This document shows, in pieces, positions 17,839 to 25,605 of a DNA stretch of 64,000 bases (within the stretch, counting starts at the first letter, position 1; the number at the start of each line of letters is the position of its first letter). The DNA is from Novosphingobium sp. SG751A. GTDB taxonomy: Bacteria; Pseudomonadota; Alphaproteobacteria; Sphingomonadales; Sphingomonadaceae. The stretch lies in assembly GCF_013149295.1 (NCBI RefSeq), contig NZ_JABGCB010000022.1, positions 1-64,000 of the forward strand, written 5' to 3'. The position numbers and the translations under genes were made by a program. The notes beneath the pieces were generated by a model. That model saw only the letters and a list, made by a program, of their open reading frames with translations, was not told the origin of the DNA and searched no databases.

Positions 17839-19281
17839 ATGAAGAAACACCTGATCTCCGCACTCTGCCTTGCCGCGCTGGCCGCAGGCGGCGCCAAGGC
17901 CCAGCTTGAGGGCGAGCCCTTTATCCACGACCCTTCGACCATCGCCTTTTCGGACGGCCAATATTACACCTTCGGCACCGGCGAAGGCGGGCTGGTGTCG
18001 GCCGATGGCTGGACATGGCACAAGGGCGGCGTGCGCCCCGGCGGCGGCGTCGCGCCCGACACGATCAGGATTGGCGATCGCTATTACGTCGCTTATGCCG
18101 TGGGCGGCGGGGGCATGAACGGCGGCCATGCCAGCAATGTCAAAGTGATGTGGACCAAGTCACTCAATCCCAAATCGCCCGATTTTGCCTATCATGACGT
18201 GGGCATCGTCGCCTCCAGCGACGGCAAGGAACCGTGTGACGCCATCGACCCGGCCTTCCTCTATGCCGATGGCCATCTCTGGCTCAGCTATGGCACCTAT
18301 TTCGGCTATATCCGCATGGTCGAACTCGACCCCGCCACGGGCCAGCGCGTGGCAGGCAATCAGCCGGTGGACATTGCCATCGACCTAGAAGCCACCGCGC
18401 TGATGTATCGCGACGGCTGGTATTATCTGCTCGGCACACAGGGCACCTGCTGCGACGGACCGAATTCGACCTATAACATCCGCGTGGGCCGTTCACGCAA
18501 TCCGCTCGGCCCCTATGTCGACAATTTCGGCGTGCCCATGCTGAAGGGCGGCGGCAAGCTGGTGTGGGGTGCGCATGGGCGAGGCCTTGGCGCGGGCCAT
18601 TTCGGTCTGGTCGATCTGGGCGACGGGGTGGAGAAATTCTCCTTCCACTGGGAAGCCGACATGGACCGTTCGGGCCGCAGCGTGCTGGCCATCCTGCCGC
18701 TGATCTGGAAGAATGGCTGGCCGGTGGGTCAGGAGAACCTGCGCCCGGGCACCTATGAGATCCAGTCCGAACGCGGCGGCGCATTGGAACTGGCGGTGGA
18801 CGAGGTGCGCCTGCCCTTCGATTTCCGCAAAAGCTGGTTCCGCAATCCCGCCGATGGGCCGGACAAGCCGCTGCCCGATCAGACGCTGGAGGAAAACAGC
18901 AAGGTCTGGCCCAAGGGGCAAATCGCGGTGGACATGGGCGATTATATGGTCCGCCCGCATCAGCATTGGACCATCAGCCCGGCCCCCGGCGCTGGCGGCT
19001 ATATGGGCGCGCCCTATGTGAAGATCACGATTGCCGGGACCGAGCGCGCGCTGGCCGCGACGCCTGCGGGCGAGGTCATCACCGTGCCCGCTTTCACCGG
19101 CGCGTCCGAACAGCTCTGGCGCATCGACCAGCTTTCCGACGGCACCTATCGCATCATCCCGCGAGGCACGCCCGATCCGCGCGCGCCGCTGGTGCTGGCC
19201 GCCGTGGGGCGCAGCACGGCCCGTCTGGTGCGCTTTTCGCCCGACAGCGATGCCGGACGCTGGACCTTCCGCCTGCCCTGA
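17839..19281 (+). CDS. GH43 arabinanase-like enzyme with C-terminal lectin-like domain
   Basis: 480 aa with a signal peptide ending at GGAKAQ. The propeller (about 25-330) carries D31 in FIHDPSTIAF, D137 in DAIDPAFLYADG and E184 in DLEATALMYRDG, plus GAHGRGLGAGHFGLV, which resembles the histidine loop of endo-1,5-arabinanases. The remaining 150 residues contain QHWTISP and EQLWRIDQLSDGTYRI, the repeated Q-x-W pattern of ricin-type beta-trefoil lectins, so a sugar-binding tail is likely. The ATG at 17839 begins the signal peptide; the open frame running further upstream overlaps the previous gene. Probable substrate: arabinan or arabinosyl side chains. Confidence 0.85.
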   Translation: MKKHLISALCLAALAAGGAKAQLEGEPFIHDPSTIAFSDGQYYTFGTGEGGLVSADGWTWHKGGVRPGGGVAPDTIRIGDRYYVAYAVGGGGMNGGHASNVKVMWTKSLNPKSPDFAYHDVGIVASSDGKEPCDAIDPAFLYADGHLWLSYGTYFGYIRMVELDPATGQRVAGNQPVDIAIDLEATALMYRDGWYYLLGTQGTCCDGPNSTYNIRVGRSRNPLGPYVDNFGVPMLKGGGKLVWGAHGRGLGAGHFGLVDLGDGVEKFSFHWEADMDRSGRSVLAILPLIWKNGWPVGQENLRPGTYEIQSERGGALELAVDEVRLPFDFRKSWFRNPADGPDKPLPDQTLEENSKVWPKGQIAVDMGDYMVRPHQHWTISPAPGAGGYMGAPYVKITIAGTERALAATPAGEVITVPAFTGASEQLWRIDQLSDGTYRIIPRGTPDPRAPLVLAAVGRSTARLVRFSPDSDAGRWTFRLP

Positions 19282-19331
19282 AATCCACAAGAGGCCGCAA
19301 AGCGCATAATGGCCCGACCGGAGAGGATATC

Positions 19332-21020
19332 ATGACCCAAACCACATCAGACAGCATCATCACCGACCGGCGCGGCGCTCTGGCCGCCGCCACCGGGCTT
19401 GGCATCAGCCTTGCCGCCTCGCCTGCCATCGCCAAACCGTCGGCAAAGGCCCCCGCCATCCACACCGGCGGCGATTGTTCCACCCCGCGTTCCGCCATTG
19501 TCCCCACCCGCTATGGTAAGGTACGCGGCTATGTCAGCGACGGCGTGTTCACCTTCAAGGGCGTGCCCTATGGCGACACCACCGCCGGGGCCAACCGCTG
19601 GCTGCGGCCCCAACCGCCCAAGGCATGGGAGGGGGAATATCCTGCCCTCGCCTACGGCGCCAATTGCCCGCAGACGCTGCACAGCTTCCGCGCCATCGAG
19701 CATACGTTCATCCAGCAATGGACCGACGGTTTCCTGGGCGAGGACATGCTCAAGCTCAACATCTGGACCGGATCGCTGTCAGGGTCGAAGCCGGTGATGG
19801 TCTATCTGCACGGCGGGGGTTTTTCCTTCGGCTCGTCCTATGAGCTGGCCTCGCATGATGGGGCACAGATGGCGCGGCACCATGATGTGGTGCAGGTGTC
19901 GGTCAACCATCGGCTCAATGTGCTGGGCTTTCTCGATCTGGCCGAATTTGGCGGCGAGGCCTATGCTGATTCCGTCAATGTCAGCATGCTCGATCTGGTC
20001 TTTGCGCTGGAATGGGTGCGCGACAATATCCGCGCGTTTAGCGGCGACCCGGACCGGGTGACGATCTATGGCCAATCGGGCGGCGGGTCGAAAGTGACCA
20101 CGCTGATGGGCATGCCTGCGGCCAAGGGGTTGTTTCACCGGGCAATCGTGCAATCGGGCGGCGGGGGCAATATCCCTTCCGGCGAACAGTCGCGCGATTT
20201 CTCGCGGCAGGTTTTGCGCGAACTGGGCGTGGCTCAGGGCGACATGGCGGCCTTGCAGAAGATGGAGTGGCAAAGGCTGTTCGAGGCGGGCAATGCGGTT
20301 GCCACGCGGATCAATGGGCCGATGCGCCCCGGCGTGCTGCAACCGGGCGGCAGCGCCAGCCCGACCCCGCGCGTGGGCTGGGCGCCGACGATGGACATGC
20401 GCAACATCACCTGCCGCTCGTTTCACGATGTGGCGCCGCCCGCCGCGCGCGACATCCCCGTCATCATCGGCAATGTCAGCGAGGAAGGCACCAGCCTTGG
20501 CCGCAACCCCAGCGAGGCCGAATGGCGCGCGCAATTGGCTGAGGCGCTGGGCGGGGCCAAGGCCGATGCGCTGATCGCCGCCATGAAAAAGGCGCATCCG
20601 GAAAAGGCGATCCGCACGCTTTCCTATGGCGTGGGCGGCCTGTCGGGGCGCAACAATGTGAACCGCATGGTCAAGCTGCACCATGATGCGGGCGGGGCGC
20701 CAGCCTATCAATATCTGTTTCAATGGCAGACACCGATCCTAGACGGCATTGCGGGCGCATGGCATACGGCCGAACTGGCCTTTTGCTTCGACAACACCAA
20801 AATCTGCGATCAGGCCACCGGCAACACGCCCGAGGCCCAGAGCATTGCCCGCAAGATGGCCGGTGCATGGGCCGCCTTTGCCCATACCGGAAGGCCCGAT
20901 CAGCCGGGGCTGGCATGGGGCCCCAGCGATCCGGCGCATTGCCAAACCATGGTGTTTGACACCCAATGCCGGATGGAGAACGACCCCGAAGGCGCGGCGC
21001 GCCGCCTCCTGCTGACCTAG
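19332..21020 (+). CDS. Type B carboxylesterase, Tat-exported
   Basis: 562 aa alpha/beta hydrolase of the carboxylesterase type B family. S249 lies in YGQSGGGS, the acid is probably in NVSEEGTS, and the histidine is likely in GAWHTAELAF. The oxyanion loop is YLHGGGFSFGSS. The N-terminus (TDRRGALAAATGLGISLAAS) looks like a twin-arginine signal, implying export of a folded protein. GAGAGGA before the ATG fixes the start. In this operon it most likely removes acetyl or aromatic acyl groups from hemicellulose fragments. Family members are broad in specificity, so the natural ester is unknown. Confidence 0.87.
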   Translation: MTQTTSDSIITDRRGALAAATGLGISLAASPAIAKPSAKAPAIHTGGDCSTPRSAIVPTRYGKVRGYVSDGVFTFKGVPYGDTTAGANRWLRPQPPKAWEGEYPALAYGANCPQTLHSFRAIEHTFIQQWTDGFLGEDMLKLNIWTGSLSGSKPVMVYLHGGGFSFGSSYELASHDGAQMARHHDVVQVSVNHRLNVLGFLDLAEFGGEAYADSVNVSMLDLVFALEWVRDNIRAFSGDPDRVTIYGQSGGGSKVTTLMGMPAAKGLFHRAIVQSGGGGNIPSGEQSRDFSRQVLRELGVAQGDMAALQKMEWQRLFEAGNAVATRINGPMRPGVLQPGGSASPTPRVGWAPTMDMRNITCRSFHDVAPPAARDIPVIIGNVSEEGTSLGRNPSEAEWRAQLAEALGGAKADALIAAMKKAHPEKAIRTLSYGVGGLSGRNNVNRMVKLHHDAGGAPAYQYLFQWQTPILDGIAGAWHTAELAFCFDNTKICDQATGNTPEAQSIARKMAGAWAAFAHTGRPDQPGLAWGPSDPAHCQTMVFDTQCRMENDPEGAARRLLLT

Positions 21021-21092
21021 GCCTGACGGGGGCGCACTGGACAAAGGCAGGAAAACCGCCATAGGCTGCGCCCTGCGGGAGGGTCCTTGGCG

Positions 21093-21827
21093 GTGAAGCA
21101 AAAGCCAGTGCAGGAGTATCAGGCAGCGGAACGGGTGGATAAGGCGCTGAGGATTCATGGCTCTATTGCCCGCGATTTGGGCATTGCCATTGTCACCGGC
21201 CATTATCCGCCCGGCCATATCCTGTCCAGCGAAGTAAATTTTGCCCAGCAAAACAACATCTCGCGCACCGCCTATCGCGAGGCGATCCGCATTCTGGCCG
21301 CCAAGGGGCTGGTGGAAAGCAAGCCCAAGACGGGCACGCGCATCACCGATCCCTCGCGCTGGCATATGCTGGACCCCGATGTGCTGGCCTGGACCTTTGA
21401 AGGCGAGCCGACACAGAGTTTTATCGACGACCTGTTCGAATTGCGCATGGTGATCGAACCGGCCGCCGCCGAACTGGCCGCGCGCCGCCGCACCGGTCAG
21501 CAACTGGCGCAAATGGGCCATGCGCTGGAGGAAATGGCGCGCCACGGTCTGGCCACCGCGGCCGGACAGGCCGCCGACCAGAGCTTTCACAGCAACTTGC
21601 TGAGCGCGACCCGCAATGCTTCGCTGATCTCGCTGGCCAGCTCGATCGGCGCAGCGGTGCGCTGGACCACGATCTACAAGCAGCGCAAGCGCAAATTGCC
21701 TCGCGATCCTGTGCCCGACCATCGCGTGCTGTTCGATGCGATTGCCGATGCCGATCCGGCCGCTGCCCGCGCCGCCATGGTGCGGCTGATCGAGCTGGCG
21801 CTCGAGGACATCGGCCTTTCGATTTAG
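21093..21827 (+). CDS. GntR-family regulator with FCD domain
   Basis: 244 aa. It has a winged helix (about residues 20-80: HYPPGHILSSE, then NISRTAYREAIRILAAKGLV) followed by an all-helical FCD ligand domain, placing it in the FadR subfamily; UxuR- and ExuR-type uronate regulators share this architecture. A GTG at 21093, nine bases after GGGAGGG, is the favoured start; a TTG six bases earlier is possible. Members of this subfamily bind T-N-G-T-C-N-G-A-C-N-A-like sites. The window contains several TNRTCNGAYNA sites at hemicellulose promoters, so I infer that this is their regulator. A uronate or a pentose derivative would be a plausible ligand. Confidence 0.9.
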   Translation: MKQKPVQEYQAAERVDKALRIHGSIARDLGIAIVTGHYPPGHILSSEVNFAQQNNISRTAYREAIRILAAKGLVESKPKTGTRITDPSRWHMLDPDVLAWTFEGEPTQSFIDDLFELRMVIEPAAAELAARRRTGQQLAQMGHALEEMARHGLATAAGQAADQSFHSNLLSATRNASLISLASSIGAAVRWTTIYKQRKRKLPRDPVPDHRVLFDAIADADPAAARAAMVRLIELALEDIGLSI

Positions 21828-21832
21828 GCGAG

Positions 21833-21861
21833 GATGGCGGCACCCGCCCGGCGCCGCCATC
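21833..21861. terminator. Hairpin between convergent GntR and epimerase genes
   Basis: GATGGCGGC (21833-21841) pairs perfectly with GCCGCCATC (21853-21861) across an 11-base loop, filling the 40-base gap between the two stops. Likely a shared terminator or transcription barrier; no long T-run is present. Confidence 0.5.
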
Positions 21862-21867
21862 TGCTGC

Positions 21868-23004
21868 TCATTTCGCCATCGACACGCGATAGATCATCGT
21901 ATGGGCATAGGGGTGCTGCGCATCGATGCGCGCCGAACCAAAGGCGGGCTGGTTGGGCGTATCGGGGAATTTCTGCGGCTCCAACGCGATGCCGTCGCCC
22001 ATGCGATAGATGTGGCGGTTCTTGCCCAGCATCGTGCCATCGATAAAATTGCCGGTATAGAACTGGACCCCCGGCTCGGTGGAAAGCACTTCCAGCACCC
22101 GGCCCGAGGCCCGGTCGGCCAGACGCGCCAAGAGCTTGGGCGCCTTGGTCAGCCCCGCATCGATGGCGAAATTGTGGTCATAGCCGCGCGCGATCGCCAA
22201 TTGCTCGTCATGCCCGTCGCGCAGGGCCTGACCCACCACGCGCCCCTTGCGGAAATCAAAGGGGGTGCCCGCCACCGCGCGCAATTCCCCGGTGGGGATC
22301 AGCGCGGCATTGACCGGCGTGTAATAGGCAGCCGGAATGGTCAGCATCTCGTCCATGGCATCGCGCGGCCCGCCCTCGCCCGCCAGATTGAACAAGGCGT
22401 GATTGGTCATGTTCACAATGGTCGGTTTATCGGTTTTGGCGGCAAAGGCGATGGTCAGATTGCCCGCCTCGTCCAGCGAATAGGTAACCGTCGCATCCAG
22501 CGTGCCCGGATAGCCGCTATCGCCATCGGGGCTGATGTGGCGCAGCACCACCGAGGCCACCTTGCCCGAAGTCACGCTTTCCACCTTCCACAACTGGCGG
22601 TCGAAACCCTTGCCGCCGCCGTGCAGGCTGTTGACCCTGTCATTGAGCGGGAGTTGGTAGGCCTGCCCGTCCAGCGTGAATTTGCCGCCCGCGATCCGGT
22701 TGGCATAGCGCCCCACCGTAACGCCGAAAAAGGACTGGCGCGCCTCATAGGCCCCGGCGTCGGGCAGGCCGATGACGATATCCGCCGATTTGCCATGACG
22801 GTCGGGCGCCATGAATTTCTGCAGAGCGGCGCCATAGGCCAGAATGCGCGCCGAAACCCCATGACCATTGGCCAGCGTGATCGCCTCGACCGCGCGCCCG
22901 TCGGCCAACCTGCCGCCATCCTCACGCCGGGCCGTGGCGGCCTGCGCCGCGCCCGACAGAGTTGCCGCCACCATGGCCGATCCGACCCAATGTTTCCAAT
23001 TCAT
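21868..23004 (-). CDS. galM: Aldose 1-epimerase (mutarotase), exported
   Basis: Interconverts alpha and beta anomers of free sugars. 378 aa including a signal peptide (MVAATLSGAAQA), so it should work in the periplasm. Family landmarks are GVTVGRYANRIAGGKF, NSLHGGGKGFDRQLW (a catalytic-type histidine), TNHALFNLAG with the second histidine, and the late LEPQKFPDTPNQP glutamate region. The ATG at 23004 follows GGAGAG. It is divergent from GH95, with a FadR-like site 34 bases before its start. Exported mutarotases often accompany sugar-utilisation loci because retaining and inverting hydrolases release a single anomer. Confidence 0.93.
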   Translation of the reverse strand: MNWKHWVGSAMVAATLSGAAQAATARREDGGRLADGRAVEAITLANGHGVSARILAYGAALQKFMAPDRHGKSADIVIGLPDAGAYEARQSFFGVTVGRYANRIAGGKFTLDGQAYQLPLNDRVNSLHGGGKGFDRQLWKVESVTSGKVASVVLRHISPDGDSGYPGTLDATVTYSLDEAGNLTIAFAAKTDKPTIVNMTNHALFNLAGEGGPRDAMDEMLTIPAAYYTPVNAALIPTGELRAVAGTPFDFRKGRVVGQALRDGHDEQLAIARGYDHNFAIDAGLTKAPKLLARLADRASGRVLEVLSTEPGVQFYTGNFIDGTMLGKNRHIYRMGDGIALEPQKFPDTPNQPAFGSARIDAQHPYAHTMIYRVSMAK

Positions 23005-23037
23005 CACATGCTCTCCATGGTTCTTTTGCTTAATTTA

Positions 23038-23048
23038 TAATCATACTA
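23038..23048. promoter_or_regulatory. GntR/FCD-like operator at galM
   Basis: TAATCATACTA differs at one position from TNRTCNGAYNA. The surrounding sequence ATTTATAATCA.ACTA.AT is nearly identical to the reverse complement of the site at 34919-34929, so similarity extends beyond the core. Confidence 0.5.
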
Positions 23049-23088
23049 TATGAAATCTCAACAAGATCCGATAAAATTCCATTTATTC

Positions 23089-23100
23089 CATAATATTATG
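23089..23100. promoter_or_regulatory. AT-rich palindrome between galM and GH95
   Basis: CATAATATTATG is a perfect 12-base palindrome in the middle of the 188-base divergent promoter region, midway between the two FadR-like sites. It may be another protein-binding site or simply promoter AT content. Confidence 0.35.
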
Positions 23101-23159
23101 ATTTTATAATAACTTATTTGATCAATTTATGCTGGATGATTTTCATAATCGTCGCTATA

Positions 23160-23170
23160 TAATCTGACTT
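23160..23170. promoter_or_regulatory. GntR/FCD-like operator at GH95
   Basis: TAATCTGACTT fits TNRTCNGAYNA except for the last base. It lies 22 bases before the GH95 start codon, mirroring the site in front of galM on the other side of the same region. Confidence 0.5.
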
Positions 23171-23192
23171 ATTACGACAATAGGACCCGAGG

Positions 23193-25529
23193 ATGACCTT
23201 CAGCCGCCGCGAATATCTGGCCGCCAGCGCTTCGTTACTGGGCCGGCCTGCCATGAGCGCCCTGCCCCGCAAGACTGCGCCAGCGCCCATCCCCGAAGAG
23301 CACCGCCTATGGTACACCGATCCGGCCAAGGTCTGGACGGAGGCGCTGCCGATCGGCAATGGCCGGATCGGCGCCATGATCTTTGGCGGAACGCGGCAGG
23401 AACGCCTGCAACTCAACGAAGATACGCTGTGGAGCGGCGGCCCCTATGATCCGGTCAATCCGCAGGCCGCCGAAGCGGTGGCGCAGGTGCGCGCGCTGAT
23501 CGCGAAAGGCGACTATGCCGCCGCGCAGGCCCTGGCCAATGCGGCGATGATGGGCCGCCCGCTGCACCAGATGGCCTATCAGACGCTGGGCGACCTGTTG
23601 ATCGACATGCCCTTTGACGGCCCGACTGATGCCTATCGCCGCGAACTGGACCTTGACGCCGCCATAGCCACCACCCGCTTTGCCGCAGGCGGCATCCCCG
23701 TCGAGCGCGAGATCTTCGTCTCGCCCGCCGATCAGATCATCGCCCTGCGCATGTATGCCAAGGGCGGCCTGATGCCCCCCATCACGCTGCGCCTGCAAAG
23801 CCCGCAGATGGCCAAGGCCGAGGCGCAAGGCGACAATATCTTGCTCTCCGGCCAAGGCGGAGCGGCCGAGGGCATTTCCGGCGCGCTGCGCTTTGCCGCC
23901 CGCCTGCGCGTCATCGCTCCGGGGAGCACATGGCGCGCGCAGGGCGACGCCCTTCATGTCGATCCGGCCCGCGAGGTCATCCTGCTGCTGGCCATGGCCA
24001 CCAGCTATCGCGGCCCCAAAGACGTATCGGGCGATCCGCAGGCCATCACCGCGCATCAGATGGCCGCCGCATCGGCCCTGCCCTTTGCAGCTCTGCGCCA
24101 ACGCCATCTGGCCCAGCATCGCCGCCTTTACCGCAGCGCCGCGCTGCAACTGATGCCGGGCAAGGGCGCGGCCCTCCCCACCGACCAGCGCATCGCGGCC
24201 AATGAGAGCGAGGACGACCCCGCGCTGGCCGCGCTCTATTTCCATTATGCGCGCTACCTGCTGATCTGCTCCTCGCGCCCCGGATGTCAGGCGGCCAATC
24301 TGCAAGGCATATGGAACGACAAGACCAACCCGCCATGGGGATCGAAATATACGATCAATATCAACACCCAGATGAATTACTGGCCCGCCGATCCGGTGGG
24401 TCTGGCCGAATGTTTCGAGCCTTTGCTGCGCCTGACGCGGGAATTGGCGCAAACGGGCAAGGAAACGGCGCGGCGCATGTATGGCGCGCGCGGCTGGGTG
24501 GCCCATCACAACACCGACCTGTGGCGCGCGACCGCGCCCATCGACGGCGCGGCATGGGGCCTGTGGCCGATGGGCGGCGCATGGCTGTGCAACATGCTGT
24601 GGGATCGCTGGGATTACGGGCGGGACCGGGCCTATCTGGAGTCCATCTATCCGCTGCTGCACGGGGCCTGCCTGTTCTTTCTCGACACGTTGCAGCCCTC
24701 GGCCCAAGGGCTGGTCACTTCCCCTTCGATCTCGCCGGAGAACCAACATCCCTTTGGCGCCTCGGTCTGCGCCGGACCGGCCATGGACCGCCAGATCCTG
24801 CGTGACCTGTTTGCGCGCACGGCCATGGCGGCAAGGGAATTGGGCAAGGACGATGATTTCGCCGCGCAGCTTTCCAAAGCCCGCACCGCGCTGGCGCCGG
24901 ACCGCATCGGCAAAAGCGGGCAATTGCAGGAATGGCTGGAGGATTGGGACGATGCCGCCCCCGAACCCCATCATCGCCATGTCTCGCATCTCTATGCCCT
25001 TTATCCCAGCCAGCAGATTGCGCCCGACACGACGCCCGATTTGGCCCGCGCAGCCCGTGTCTCGCTGGAAAAGCGCGGGGATGAATCGACCGGCTGGGCC
25101 ACGGCATGGCGTATCGCACTGTGGGCCAGGCTGGGCGATGGCGACAGGGCGCATCGCATTCTGCGCTTTCTGCTGGGCCGGGGCCGGACCTATCCCAACC
25201 TGTTCGACGCCCACCCCCCGTTTCAGATCGACGGCAATTTCGGCGGTTGTGCGGCCATGGCCGAAATGCTGATCAACAGTCGCGAAGGGATGATCCATCT
25301 GCTGCCCGCCCTGCCCTCGGCCTGGCGCGAGGGCGCTGTCAGGGGGCTCATCGCACGCGGCGGGGTGCGGGTGGATCTGGTCTGGCGGCAGGGGATGCTG
25401 GCCGAAGCGATTTTGACCAGCGCGCGGGCGCAGGACTGCACGATACGACTGGGCGAAGTGTCGCGCGGGATCCGGCTGACGCCGGGGCGGGTGCTGCGGC
25501 TCAAAGGCTCTCATCTGACGCCTGCCTGA
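23193..25529 (+). CDS. GH95 alpha-L-fucosidase/galactosidase, Tat-exported
   Basis: 778 aa inverting glycosidase that removes terminal alpha-1,2-linked L-fucose or L-galactose, as found on xyloglucan side chains. The N-terminal FSRREYLAASASLLG is a twin-arginine-type signal. The N-terminal beta domain begins LWYTDPAKVWTEALPIGNGRIGAM. The alpha/alpha barrel carries the expected residues: the NINTQMNYW asparagines (N389/N391), E516 in SPENQHPFG and D680 in QIDGNFGG, matching the N/N/E/D set known from the Bifidobacterium enzyme. The ATG follows GAGGA closely. A FadR-like site overlaps its promoter region. Fucose versus galactose preference cannot be assigned. Confidence 0.92.
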   Translation: MTFSRREYLAASASLLGRPAMSALPRKTAPAPIPEEHRLWYTDPAKVWTEALPIGNGRIGAMIFGGTRQERLQLNEDTLWSGGPYDPVNPQAAEAVAQVRALIAKGDYAAAQALANAAMMGRPLHQMAYQTLGDLLIDMPFDGPTDAYRRELDLDAAIATTRFAAGGIPVEREIFVSPADQIIALRMYAKGGLMPPITLRLQSPQMAKAEAQGDNILLSGQGGAAEGISGALRFAARLRVIAPGSTWRAQGDALHVDPAREVILLLAMATSYRGPKDVSGDPQAITAHQMAAASALPFAALRQRHLAQHRRLYRSAALQLMPGKGAALPTDQRIAANESEDDPALAALYFHYARYLLICSSRPGCQAANLQGIWNDKTNPPWGSKYTININTQMNYWPADPVGLAECFEPLLRLTRELAQTGKETARRMYGARGWVAHHNTDLWRATAPIDGAAWGLWPMGGAWLCNMLWDRWDYGRDRAYLESIYPLLHGACLFFLDTLQPSAQGLVTSPSISPENQHPFGASVCAGPAMDRQILRDLFARTAMAARELGKDDDFAAQLSKARTALAPDRIGKSGQLQEWLEDWDDAAPEPHHRHVSHLYALYPSQQIAPDTTPDLARAARVSLEKRGDESTGWATAWRIALWARLGDGDRAHRILRFLLGRGRTYPNLFDAHPPFQIDGNFGGCAAMAEMLINSREGMIHLLPALPSAWREGAVRGLIARGGVRVDLVWRQGMLAEAILTSARAQDCTIRLGEVSRGIRLTPGRVLRLKGSHLTPA

Positions 25530-25537
25530 AAAAGGAG

Positions 25538-25560
25538 GCCGGCAGCATTGCGCTGCCGGC
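25538..25560 (-). terminator. Intrinsic terminator of the GH3 operon
   Basis: GCCGGCAGC and GCTGCCGGC form a perfect nine-pair stem with a five-base loop. On the minus strand the stem is followed by CTCCTTTTT, so it ends transcription coming from GH3. It also lies just after the convergent GH95 stop. Confidence 0.8.
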
Positions 25561-25605
25561 CCTTCAGTCGTCCCCCCTGGGTCGCCGGGGGATTGAGCGG
25601 GGGGA

